A DNA stretch of 64,000 nt from the NCBI RefSeq assembly GCF_000813145.1, contig NZ_BAZF01000017.1:1-64000 (forward strand). Reading direction: 5' to 3'. Source of the DNA: Geobacter sp. OR-1 (GTDB lineage Bacteria; Desulfobacterota; Desulfuromonadia; Geobacterales; DSM-12255). Positions 1 through 7,772 of the stretch are shown here, piece after piece (within the stretch, counting starts at the first letter, position 1; each line of letters opens with the position of its first letter). The notes under the pieces are model-generated. The model made no database searches. It saw only the letters and a program-made list of their open reading frames with translations, and was not told the origin of the DNA. A program made the translations under genes and the position numbers.

Positions 1-469
1 GGAGGCAGCCGTAGTAGCAGGCGACCTTGAGCCCGGAGAGCGGTTTCTTGACCGCGCTCGCCAGCTGGTCGAGGCCGTAGTCGCTGGCCAGGATCTCGAG
101 GAGGTGCTTGACCGGCTTGTCAATCGCCAGCGGGGCGTCGAGGGCGTATTCGACCTGTTGGCGCACTTCGGGATGGTCGGCCAGCCGGTGCTGGGCTACT
201 TTGAGCCGGGAGAAGCAGGCGGCGCAGGCTACGGCCAGGTCGCCGTCAACCTGTTCGGAGAGCTCCAAGTTCTTGGCGCACAGGGACAGCGATAACAGCT
301 CGTCGACGTTGTGCGCCGGTGTGGCCCCGCAGCAGCACCAGTCCGGTACTTCTTTGAGCCCGATCCCCAGAGCCTTGAACAGCGCCCGGGTCGATTCGTC
401 GTATTCCTTGGCCGAGGCGTGCAGGGAGCAGCCGGGGTAGTAGGAGTAATTGAGTACGTTCTTTACCAT
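1..469 (-). CDS. hdrB: Heterodisulfide reductase subunit B-like protein (partial, C-terminus outside window)
   Basis: HdrB-type cysteine-rich (CCG-domain) protein, a redox subunit that holds a non-cubane Fe-S cluster in HdrABC-type electron-transfer or bifurcating complexes. The visible N-terminal 156 residues read YYPGCSLH (Cys14), a CCC triplet at about 39-41 and CAAC at about 79-82, and a second cysteine-rich repeat begins with CYYGC at the window edge. The frame is open to base 1, so the C-terminus is missing. The start is ATG at 469 behind a GAGGT-like ribosome site. hdrC lies upstream on the same strand with a 167-bp gap, long for one operon; that gap holds a short hairpin (542-556) but no gene I recognise. 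Subunit A is not in view. Confidence 0.85.
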   Translation of the reverse strand, partial: MVKNVLNYSYYPGCSLHASAKEYDESTRALFKALGIGLKEVPDWCCCGATPAHNVDELLSLSLCAKNLELSEQVDGDLAVACAACFSRLKVAQHRLADHPEVRQQVEYALDAPLAIDKPVKHLLEILASDYGLDQLASAVKKPLSGLKVACYYGCL

Positions 470-636
470 GTAATGACCTCATAATACGGGCGAGGATTTC
501 CAGAACCTGGCGGCGTTGGCCTTCTGAATCTCCTTGTGCGACGTGGCGCTGCCACGCCTCCGCGGGATTCCTCGGCCGCCTTGCCAGAACCTGAAACCTC
601 TCGCCCGGCAGGAAAACCTAAAGTACCTGCCGTTCT

Positions 637-1221
637 CTAAGGCGCTTGCCCTTGTTTGCGCAGCTCTTCTATTCTTTTAAAGATCTTCTCGATATCGGCG
701 AGGTTCTTGTTCTTCTGGTGGAACATCTTGAGCTTTCCTTTGGTGATCAGCTTGGGGCCGAGCATGAAGTCTTTCAGGAGTTTGCCGCTCCTAAGGTTGA
801 ACGCCGCGGCCAGTCGCATTTCGTACTGCCGGCCGTAGCTCCGGATGTTGTCGAGGAACAGGCTGTTCGCCAGCTGTACCAGTGATTCCTTGGACGCTCC
901 CTGGGCATCCCACGAACATTTGCGCAGGGCATCCATGATCGCCGCCAGATCGACTTTGTTCGGACAACGGGTGGTGCAGGTCTCGCACGAGGCGCAGTAC
1001 CAGATACTCCGGCCCGCCAGGACCCGCTCGAATTGACCCAGCTGCAACAACCGGACGATCCGGTTCGGCGGGTGTTCCATGAACGAGCGCATCGGGCACC
1101 CGGCCGAGCATTTCCCACACTGAAAGCACCGTCGTACCGAACTCCCCGATAGCTGCTCGACTTTCTTCACAAAGTCCAGGTTCATCGTCTCTTGCGATAA
1201 CGTCATCTTGGAGTGTTTCAT
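637..1221 (-). CDS. hdrC: Heterodisulfide reductase subunit C-like ferredoxin protein
   Basis: Soluble electron-transfer subunit with two 4Fe-4S clusters that passes electrons between HdrA and HdrB. The 194 residues hold CFQCGKCSAGCP (Cys32, 35, 38, 42) and CASCETCTTRCP (Cys76, 79, 82, 86), the standard HdrC pattern, then a helical C-terminal half rich in Lys. The start is ATG at 1221 with GGGGAG about five bases upstream; an internal ATG six codons in is a weaker alternative. In sulfate and metal reducers such HdrABC modules couple ferredoxin, NAD(P)H or H2 to disulfide substrates; the partner here cannot be told. The promoter region carries a perfect inverted repeat at 1241-1261. Confidence 0.88.
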   Translation of the reverse strand: MKHSKMTLSQETMNLDFVKKVEQLSGSSVRRCFQCGKCSAGCPMRSFMEHPPNRIVRLLQLGQFERVLAGRSIWYCASCETCTTRCPNKVDLAAIMDALRKCSWDAQGASKESLVQLANSLFLDNIRSYGRQYEMRLAAAFNLRSGKLLKDFMLGPKLITKGKLKMFHQKNKNLADIEKIFKRIEELRKQGQAP

Positions 1222-1240
1222 TGCGCTCCCCGAACAGGCA

Positions 1241-1261
1241 TTTTTTAGTTATACTAAAAAA
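1241..1261. promoter_or_regulatory. Perfect inverted repeat upstream of hdrC
   Basis: A 9-base arm TTTTTTAGT, a TAT centre and the exact reverse complement ACTAAAAAA, ending about 20 bases before the hdrC start. The size and placement fit a dimeric repressor operator, but no regulator is assigned. The A/T-only flanks could also help a weak terminator for transcription arriving from the right. Confidence 0.4.
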
Positions 1262-1670
1262 TGCTGCATAATTAGGCACAAATGTATAAAAAATACGCAG
1301 GGTATTTTATTATAGCTAAACGCACATTAGTGTATACGGCTGTAGAATGTCAATCAAAAAGCTGTGGAATCAGGCAGGCCCTTGATTTTTAATGAGAGCA
1401 GCGCGTGACGCTCCCATTACAGTGCCATGCGTCCTTGGGGTACCCGGTCAAGAGAACGTTTGTTCCTCGTTTGATATTGCTTTTCGTGAGAATCTGTTGT
1501 ATTTCTGAGGCTCGCTTCGAACTGTTATTTATGCAGGAAATCAATGGCTTTGCCGGTTATTCGGGGCGCAGCAGAGCGCATGTTTTCCGGCAGCAGCAAT
1601 AGCGCAGCTGTTGATAACAGTTCAGCTCTAATGAGGCAGTACGACAAGGCGCATTATTCGAGAGTTTTCC
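1262..1670. other. Intergenic region between hdrC and the ABC transporter; no supported gene
   Basis: About 400 bases between divergent genes. The left third is A/T-rich and probably holds the hdrC promoter. A 65-codon open frame at 1405-1602 has no ribosome site and no recognisable protein character, so I do not call it. The last 40 bases (from ATG 1631) look like the true N-terminus of the ABC transporter in a different frame; see that entry. Confidence 0.5.
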
Positions 1671-3395
1671 CTTCTAAAACGTTATCTGCTTGAAAGCCGC
1701 CGCAGCTACCTGTCCGGTGCCTTTTTCCTCGTTGCTACCAACGGCTTTGCCCTGCTGATCCCCTGGCTGCTGAAGCTCGCCGTGGAGAGCCTGCAATCAC
1801 CCCGTACCGCTCCCCATTCTCCCTCATTTTACGGCGGCTTGATTATTTGCGCCGCTCTGCTCCATGGTGGCGTGAGAGTGTTTTCCCGCACCACCCTTCT
1901 GCATGCCGCCCGCCGGATTGAATACCGGATCCGCGACGACCTGTATGCAAAACTTCTTACCCTGGACCAGTCGTTTTTTGCCGGTGAGCGGACCGGAGAC
2001 CTGATCTCCCGCTTTTCCAACGACCTGACCAATGTCCGGATGCTGGTCGGCTTCGGCGTTCTCAACATCATTAACTCATTAGTCCTTTATATTGCCGCCC
2101 TTGCGCTCATGATCCGGTTGAGCCCCACTCTGACACTTTATGCGGTGCTCCCCTTCCCTGCTATGATCTTTGTCGTCAAGCGGATGAGCGCCTCCATGTT
2201 CCGGCGCTCGAAAAGATCCCAGGAAGAGCTGGCGCGGCTGACGTCGGCAGTGGAGGAGAATGTCTCGGCCGCGCCGCTTATCAAGGCATACTGTCGCGAA
2301 GCAGCGGCGATTGGATCGTTCCGCGAGGCCAGCGAGCGTTACATGGCGAGCAATATGCGCGTTGCGCAGTTGCGGGGGTTCATGATCCCGGTAATGGCTG
2401 CGACCGGGGCTCTGGGAACCTTGATCGTGCTGCTGGTCGGCGGCGGGAAGGTGGTCAGCGGGGTCCTGACCCTGGGGGATTTTGTCGCCTTCAACGGGTA
2501 TCTGGCGATGCTGATCTGGCCGACTATCATGCTCGGATGGATACTCAATCTGTCGCAACGTGGTGCTGCTTCCATGGAACGGCTTAACTGGATTCTCGCT
2601 GCAGTGCCGCGTGTTTCCGAACCTGCAGAACCGGCAGCAGTGGCAAAGCTACAGGGTGAAATCGAGCTGTGCAATCTTGTCTTTGCTTACGGCGCAGAAA
2701 CGGTTTTACGCGGGATTTCCCTGAAGATTGCCCGTGGCTCCAGGTTGGGAATCGTCGGCCCGATAGGGGCGGGCAAGTCTACCCTGGTCCGGATGCTCGC
2801 CAGACTGCACCCGGTTGAAGACGGGATGATCCGGATCGACGGGATTGATATCAACCGGATTCCGATAACAACTCTGCGCAACTCCATCGGGTTTGTTCCC
2901 CAGGAGGGGTTCCTGTTTTCGCGCACCATAGCGGAAAACGTAACATATGGCAGGGAAGGGGCTAACAATGAGAAGATGACAGCGGCGGCCAGAATGGCGG
3001 GGCTTCATGACGAAGTCAGCCGGTTTCCCGACGGCTACGAAACATTGGTGGGGGAAAGAGGGATTACGTTGTCCGGCGGCCAAAAACAACGAACTTCAAT
3101 CGCCAGGGCATTGATCAAGGATCCGGCCATTCTGATCCTGGATGATCCGCTGTCAGCGGTGGACGCGCATACGGAAGAAGAGATACTGACCAATCTCGCC
3201 GGCTATTACGGGAGTCGGACCGTAATCATTGTGTCGCATCGGATCTCGGCCCTGCGCGACTGCGATCTGATCGTTGCCATCGAAGACGGCCGGATCGTTG
3301 AGCAGGGGAGCCATGTCCGGCTTCTGGAAATCGACGGCCGATATGCGCAGCTGTACCGGGAGCAGCAGCTGTTGAGGGAGATCGAGAGTTATTGA
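1671..3395 (+). CDS. MsbA-type ABC transporter, fused permease and ATPase; start unresolved
   Basis: Half-size exporter (TM domain plus ATPase) that would work as a homodimer in the inner membrane; substrate unknown. The ATPase part shows Walker A GPIGAGKST, signature LSGGQKQR, Walker B ILILDDPLSAVD and the SHR switch histidine. The first standard start in frame is GTG 1782, but it has no ribosome site and would remove the first membrane helix. Convincing transporter sequence (LLKRYLLESRR, then a hydrophobic helix) runs in frame from about 1671. A plausible start, ATG 1631 (MRQYDKAHYS), lies in another frame and stops near 1691. A one-base shift between 1631 and 1671 would join them, so the gene is either frameshifted or wrongly read there. 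Confidence 0.85.
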   Translation, partial: LLKRYLLESRRSYLSGAFFLVATNGFALLIPWLLKLAVESLQSPRTAPHSPSFYGGLIICAALLHGGVRVFSRTTLLHAARRIEYRIRDDLYAKLLTLDQSFFAGERTGDLISRFSNDLTNVRMLVGFGVLNIINSLVLYIAALALMIRLSPTLTLYAVLPFPAMIFVVKRMSASMFRRSKRSQEELARLTSAVEENVSAAPLIKAYCREAAAIGSFREASERYMASNMRVAQLRGFMIPVMAATGALGTLIVLLVGGGKVVSGVLTLGDFVAFNGYLAMLIWPTIMLGWILNLSQRGAASMERLNWILAAVPRVSEPAEPAAVAKLQGEIELCNLVFAYGAETVLRGISLKIARGSRLGIVGPIGAGKSTLVRMLARLHPVEDGMIRIDGIDINRIPITTLRNSIGFVPQEGFLFSRTIAENVTYGREGANNEKMTAAARMAGLHDEVSRFPDGYETLVGERGITLSGGQKQRTSIARALIKDPAILILDDPLSAVDAHTEEEILTNLAGYYGSRTVIIVSHRISALRDCDLIVAIEDGRIVEQGSHVRLLEIDGRYAQLYREQQLLREIESY

Positions 3396-3473
3396 TAAGA
3401 ATAGTGTAATCGCCCGGGCGGCGAAGGTTTGCCAAGAGCGATTCCGAAAACCGTGCTGCCGCGACTGACGGCA

Positions 3474-5048
3474 TCATAAGGTGAAATAGAAGGTGGCGCC
3501 GTTATCCGGCTCGGCTTCCCCCCAGACTGTGCCACCATGCCGGGCGATGATCCTTTGGACGGTTGCCAAACCGATGCCGGTCCCGGCAAAATCCTTTTCG
3601 CGCACCAGTCGGCGAAATACACCGAAAAGCCGGTCTGCATAAGCCATGTCGAAGCCGATACCGTTGTCCCTGACAAAATAGGCTAGTTTGCCATTGATAT
3701 CGGTTTTCCCGAATTCGATGGTCGCATTCTCCCTCGGAGCAGTGTATTTCCAGGCATTTTCCAGCAGATTCTGCAGGACAATGCTCAGGAGTGCCTTGTC
3801 GCCGACAGCGGTAACGCCATCCTCAATTTTAGCGGTCACATTCCGTTCCCGGCTGTCTTCCTGGAACTGCTGCAGAATCTGAGTTGCCATAATGCTCAGG
3901 TCGATATTCTGCTTGCTGATATCGGCCCTCCCCACCCTGGAAAGCCTGAGCAGTGCGGCGATCAGTTCTTTCATCCGCTCCACCCCGACCCTGATCCGTT
4001 CGAGGAGATGCAACGCCTCCTGATCAAGCTGCTGAGCGTGATCTTCCAGCAGAATGCTGCTAAACCCCTCGACATGCCGCAACGGAGCGGAAAGGTCATG
4101 GGACACGGAATAACTGAACGCTTCCAGTTCCTTATTGGAGAGTTCCAGTTGCAGGGTCCGTTCGCGGATTCGCATTTCAAGCCCTTCGTTCAGCCTGCGA
4201 ACCTCTTCCTCAGCTGAGCGCCGTTCGGTAATCTCCTTGCTCAGCTCAATGTTTGCCAGCGACAACTGTTTTGTCCGCTCTGCGACAAGCGCCTCAAGTT
4301 GCTGATTCAGCTGTTCCACTTCATTGCGGGATACTGTGGTTGCTTCCAGGTTTTCCGCCATCCGGTTGAACGCATTGGCCAAGAGCCCGATTTCGTCGCC
4401 TGTGTCCACCTTGATCCGCTGGGTCAGATCTCCCTGCCCTACGGCCTCGACCCCTTCGACCAGTTCCTGGATCGGCTGGATCAAAGTTTGCGCCAACAAC
4501 ACCGTCCCGAAACAGGCAACTACAAATAGTCCGAACAGCAGCCAGGTTGCCCGCCAGATAATCTTGCTGACGCTTTCAGTTATCGAGTCCGCGAACAACC
4601 CGATATGTGCCGTGCCCATTTCACCCTTAAGGACCGGAACGGCAATGTCGTAAACCAGGCGGTTATCGGCTTTGATCAATCTTATCCGCTGCTTGTCGCC
4701 GCTGCCCAGGGGATTGAGCCCGGAAAGGGCATTCGGGAACCCATCCCTGAAGGTATGAACTCTGATGCGCCCCTTATTATCGGCTATGTAGACGTATTGA
4801 ACATCCTCCTCGCCGTTTCTGACGTCAAAGGCAAGGAGTTGCAGAGCAATGATATCTTCTGTGAGGCTCGGTTCGGCAGCCATCCGGGCAAAACTGTGGG
4901 CGATAGCTGCGCCCCGTTTCCGCATCTGTTCGGACAGCCCGTGCTGCAGAGAGGTATGGATATAGACCAGCAGCACCAGGCCGACAGATGCCAGCATGCC
5001 GATAACGGCAATCAGGAACCTGGTGCGGAGTGAGAACCGGCGGATCAT
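3474..5048 (-). CDS. Membrane sensor histidine kinase with HAMP domain
   Basis: Sensor kinase of 524 residues. The order is a membrane helix at about 9-30, a periplasmic domain to about 165, a second helix near 170-190, HAMP (QTLIQPIQELVEGVEAV onward), a long coiled coil, HisKA with the phospho-acceptor in SVSHDLSAPLRH, and HATPase with the N box (NLLENAWKYT) and G boxes (DNGIGF, GTGIGLA). The HisKA type (SYSVSHDLSAPLR) is that of phytochrome-like, chemotaxis-independent kinases. The ATG overlaps the stop of the upstream PhnD-like gene by four bases, so the two are translationally coupled and the lipoprotein probably presents a ligand to this kinase. No response regulator is adjacent. Confidence 0.9.
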   Translation of the reverse strand: MIRRFSLRTRFLIAVIGMLASVGLVLLVYIHTSLQHGLSEQMRKRGAAIAHSFARMAAEPSLTEDIIALQLLAFDVRNGEEDVQYVYIADNKGRIRVHTFRDGFPNALSGLNPLGSGDKQRIRLIKADNRLVYDIAVPVLKGEMGTAHIGLFADSITESVSKIIWRATWLLFGLFVVACFGTVLLAQTLIQPIQELVEGVEAVGQGDLTQRIKVDTGDEIGLLANAFNRMAENLEATTVSRNEVEQLNQQLEALVAERTKQLSLANIELSKEITERRSAEEEVRRLNEGLEMRIRERTLQLELSNKELEAFSYSVSHDLSAPLRHVEGFSSILLEDHAQQLDQEALHLLERIRVGVERMKELIAALLRLSRVGRADISKQNIDLSIMATQILQQFQEDSRERNVTAKIEDGVTAVGDKALLSIVLQNLLENAWKYTAPRENATIEFGKTDINGKLAYFVRDNGIGFDMAYADRLFGVFRRLVREKDFAGTGIGLATVQRIIARHGGTVWGEAEPDNGATFYFTL

Positions 5049-5995
5049 TTACTCTTTCCCAGCTTCTGACCGTCAATCCAGCGGTTGATTGCCCGTATGG
5101 AGTCATAGTTTCGGTCATCGCCGGGGACAAAGCGATCGATCATCATGCCGGTCAGGATTTCGCGGCCTGACGGAACATTATTCATGGTGAGCAGGGAGTT
5201 CAGCACCCTTGTCTTCAACTCAGCCGGGAGGTTCTTTCTAACCACAAGCGGCGGGATGCCATACGGATCGGAGGTTTCAATGATTCGGGTTCTGGAGGTC
5301 AGGCTCGGCTTGGTCCTGTGCAGGTACTCCCAGATCAGGCTGTCAACTGCTGCCCCTTCAACCAGCCCCTCCGCTACGGCAGCAATCGATTTGTCATGGC
5401 CGTACGTATATGAAACCTTGCTGAAAAACTCCTCCGGCGTCGTGTTGCGGCGAACGAGCATATAGGTCGGGACGAGCTTGCCCGTGTTGGATTTGGGATC
5501 AGTGAAAGCAAATGACTTGCCTTTCAGGTCATCCAGGTTTTTGGCAGCGCTATTCTTGGGGACTATGATGTAGGAATGATAGACAGGCTTCCCGTTAACC
5601 AGCGGCATCGCCAGCAGTTCCAATCCGAACTGCTGGTGCCCTTCCACATAAGGCCCGGCGCAGACAAAGGCGATGTCTACTCCGCCGGAAGCCAGCAGAC
5701 TGTTCATTTCGGCATAATTATCGCGGTCGACCAGAGTAACCGGCATCTTTAACTCTTTTGCCAGGTACTCCTTCAAGCGGTTATAGTAAACATACCCCTC
5801 TTTGGGAGTGATCATCGCTCCCATGCCGATACGCAAACCGGAATTAGCGGATGAGGTCATCGGTGCCGGAATCGGCGTTTTTTTCTCCAGGCTGATCTCC
5901 GGGACATCCGAGCGGGTACAGCCAGTGGCGGCCAGCGCCAGGAGAAGCGGTGCAGCAAACAGCCGAAACAACCTTGAGCGAATCCGGAAGACCAT
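5045..5995 (-). CDS. PhnD-like phosphate/phosphonate-type substrate-binding lipoprotein
   Basis: Periplasmic binding protein of the PhnD/PtxB/AioX family. It has a signal peptide with lipobox (LALAATGC), so it is likely anchored as a lipoprotein. Family features are GMGAMITPKEGYVYYNRL, the DIAFVCAGPYVEGH ligand loop and FAFTDPKSNTGKLVP. I prefer ATG 5995, with GGAG six bases upstream, to GTG 6007. There is no ABC permease or ATPase nearby; instead the gene is coupled (ATGA) to a histidine kinase. That argues for sensing rather than uptake, as known for AioX-AioS with arsenite. An arsenic-type ArsR gene diverges from it 270 bases away. The ligand (arsenic oxyanion, phosphite or other) is not determined. 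Confidence 0.85.
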   Translation of the reverse strand: MVFRIRSRLFRLFAAPLLLALAATGCTRSDVPEISLEKKTPIPAPMTSSANSGLRIGMGAMITPKEGYVYYNRLKEYLAKELKMPVTLVDRDNYAEMNSLLASGGVDIAFVCAGPYVEGHQQFGLELLAMPLVNGKPVYHSYIIVPKNSAAKNLDDLKGKSFAFTDPKSNTGKLVPTYMLVRRNTTPEEFFSKVSYTYGHDKSIAAVAEGLVEGAAVDSLIWEYLHRTKPSLTSRTRIIETSDPYGIPPLVVRKNLPAELKTRVLNSLLTMNNVPSGREILTGMMIDRFVPGDDRNYDSIRAINRWIDGQKLGKSK

Positions 5996-6267
5996 GATCG
6001 ACTCCACTTTGATGAGGGTATATTCAGCTCCAGGTCTTATAAAGTCTAATCCGAATTAGCTTATTTTCAAGAAGCTGAATGCATTTGACCCGCCATTGCA
6101 GCTGTAATGAACCGGCCAGCTTGTGTCTTGACGTAACGCTGATATCGGCCTATTTTGGCTCGTAAAGTTTGCTCCATTGGACTTTGATGTTATCGAATGA
6201 CCATGGCAGGACGCGGAACCTGAATGAAAAAGGGTGCTGGTTACCTGGCACTGCACAGGATAGCGAC

Positions 6268-6615
6268 ATGGAACAGTTTGCCCAAATCTTTAAATCACTT
6301 TCCGATCCGATCCGCCTGCGGATCGTGATGTTGTTGCAGAATGAGGGCGAGCTGTGCGTCTGCGATCTGATGGCAGTGTTGGGCTTGCCCCAGTCCACGG
6401 TATCCCGCCACCTGGCTTACCTGAAGCGTAACGGTTGGGTTTCTGACCGGCGACAGGGAATATGGATGAAATACCGGGTTAGCTCAGACTGCTCACCATT
6501 GTGCACCGACCTGATGAAAAGTCTTCTGAGGCATGCTGCTGAGAGCCATGAGGCGGAACGCGACCGGAGCAGCCTGGAATCTTTCCTGAAGGCCAAGTCC
6601 AGGCCTTGTCAATGA
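6268..6615 (+). CDS. arsR: ArsR-family winged-helix repressor with arsenic-type cysteine motif
   Basis: SmtB/ArsR-type regulator of 115 residues: LSDPIRLRIVMLLQ, then ELCVCDLMAVLGLPQSTVSRHLAYLKRNGWV. The ELCVCDL segment on helix alpha-3 is the As(III)/Sb(III) site of classical ArsR proteins, where Cys-x-Cys plus a further residue bind the metalloid and release DNA. The start is ATG 6268 with AGGA upstream; longer in-frame starts give a low-complexity extension without a ribosome site. No arsenite pump, arsenate reductase or methylase follows; the next gene is a tRNA. It is therefore an orphan, and the divergent PhnD-like/kinase pair is its likeliest target. Confidence 0.88.
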   Translation: MEQFAQIFKSLSDPIRLRIVMLLQNEGELCVCDLMAVLGLPQSTVSRHLAYLKRNGWVSDRRQGIWMKYRVSSDCSPLCTDLMKSLLRHAAESHEAERDRSSLESFLKAKSRPCQ

Positions 6616-6764
6616 TTAACCTCCGCAGCAAGCCCGGAAATTGTAATTTGAAATAGTACAGAGCAGACGTGAAAAGTGGGCAAGGGCTTGTTGCGAGGCC
6701 TCTGGCGGCACTGTAGCCGGATAAAGAAATTTGCATCCAGGAATGAATTGTTCAAATAAATTGG

Positions 6765-6792
6765 TTGACATCAAAACGCGGCTTATGGTAAT
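6765..6792 (+). promoter_or_regulatory. Possible sigma70 promoter upstream of tRNA-Asn
   Basis: A perfect -35 box TTGACA (6765-6770), 16 bases, then GGTAAT (6787-6792; four of six matches to TATAAT). The distance of about 110 bases to the tRNA is long, so this is a candidate only. Confidence 0.35.
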
Positions 6793-6903
6793 TAACCTTC
6801 TGCTTTTAAGTCGTTCAATACTGATGAGCTGTCCATTAAGGGCAATCTGAAAGTAAAAATACTTAAAAAGCACTGCAAGATTAACAACTTGCAGACAATT
6901 TAT

Positions 6904-6979
6904 TCCCCAGTAGCTCAGTCGGTAGAGCGGGTGGCTGTTAACCACCATGTCCGTGGTTCGAGTCCGCGCTGGGGAGCCA
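6904..6979 (+). tRNA. tRNA-Asn (anticodon GTT)
   Basis: Full cloverleaf of 76 bases with encoded CCA. The acceptor TCCCCAG pairs with CTGGGGA, the D arm is GCTC/GAGC, and the anticodon stem GGTGG/CCACC encloses loop CTGTTAA with GTT at 6937-6939. The T arm is CGTGG/CCGCG with the TTCGAGT loop, and the discriminator is G. Confidence 0.97.
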
Positions 6980-6987
6980 TAAAAATC

Positions 6988-7025
6988 ATGGCCGATTTCT
7001 TAAATGAAATCGGCCATTTATTTTT
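6988..7025 (+). terminator. Rho-independent terminator after tRNA-Asn
   Basis: A 12-bp perfect stem (6988-6999 with 7006-7017, core GGCCGATTTC), a six-base loop, then a T-rich run TTATTTTTC. It lies eight bases after the CCA end. Confidence 0.9.
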
Positions 7026-7227
7026 CAGTCTGAATTACAGCTTACGCTGTCATCAAAAAAGTTTCTAAAATAAAATAGTTAGCAGTTAGAGCTCAAGCTG
7101 GCCCTTGTTGAATACTCATTACTCTGGAGTCGCTTGGCCGCATCATTATAATAGGCGGAATCACCTTGGCCCACATTGACTACCACTCAGTTAGCTATTG
7201 AATTGTTTCCCTGATCAAAGTCACACC

Positions 7228-7599
7228 CTACCAAGTCTGAGTAACGGAATCAGGTGTAACGGCCAACGTGGCGCGTAACCATTCAAATTTTTCTTTCAGT
7301 AGGTCAAAATCCGGGCCAGAGGTAACAAAGGTCGCCGTACCCTTGATCAGAAAGCCGGCTCCCGGTCCATGAAGGCCTTTCACCTTGCTGCTCCCCAAGG
7401 TTATCAACACATTCGGGTTAAAGGCAATGTTCGCCTCAGTGCGATGCATGTAACCGGCAGGAATCAACAGACGTCCATCTGCTGAAATCCTGATGTAACT
7501 GTTCCAGGTGTTGACCATATGCGGTCCATCCTGCCCCAGGGTTGCTATGGCAACCACCCCGTCCTGCTTCAACACTTCCAGTAATGTTTCCGAAATCAT
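7228..7599 (-). CDS. FMN-binding split-barrel protein (Desulfovibrio FMN-bp / PNPOx-like family)
   Basis: Small flavoprotein of 123 residues with the flavin split-barrel fold. The segments VVAIATLGQDGPHMVNTWNS, MHRTEANIAFNPNVLITLGS and GPGAGFLIKGTA match the small Desulfovibrio FMN-binding protein family, and the length is as expected. Those proteins bind FMN as dimers and are thought to carry electrons or reduce small molecules; the substrate here is unknown. The start is ATG 7599 (MISETL) with a strong GGAGG at 7608-7612; a start at 7614 would bury this site inside the gene. It diverges from a MocR regulator 173 bases away, which probably controls it. Confidence 0.88.
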   Translation of the reverse strand: MISETLLEVLKQDGVVAIATLGQDGPHMVNTWNSYIRISADGRLLIPAGYMHRTEANIAFNPNVLITLGSSKVKGLHGPGAGFLIKGTATFVTSGPDFDLLKEKFEWLRATLAVTPDSVTQTW

Positions 7600-7686
7600 G
7601 GTGCCTACCTCCATTTGTTTGTAGTGTCATCCTGCTTGATATACTTGCTTTTGCCACCAATGATCGAATAAGTAACCTCAATTTAC

Positions 7687-7696
7687 ATGGGGTCAG
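7687..7696 (+). repeat. Short direct repeat ATGGGGTCAG, left copy
   Basis: An identical 10-mer lies at 9246-9255, so the two copies bracket the mocR gene. Sequences of this kind sit at the ends of REP or IS200-like relics in related genomes (from memory), but no transposase is present. Confidence 0.3.
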
Positions 7697-7772
7697 ATTC
7701 ATTTTGACGTTTGGGCCGTAAATACCCTAAACTGCCATAAACGGATCGAATCCGAATATCATAGGAAGTGCC

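Noticed and set aside
1405-1602. 65-codon open frame in the hdrC/ABC gap
   Set aside because: No ribosome site, no protein-like composition, no family pattern.
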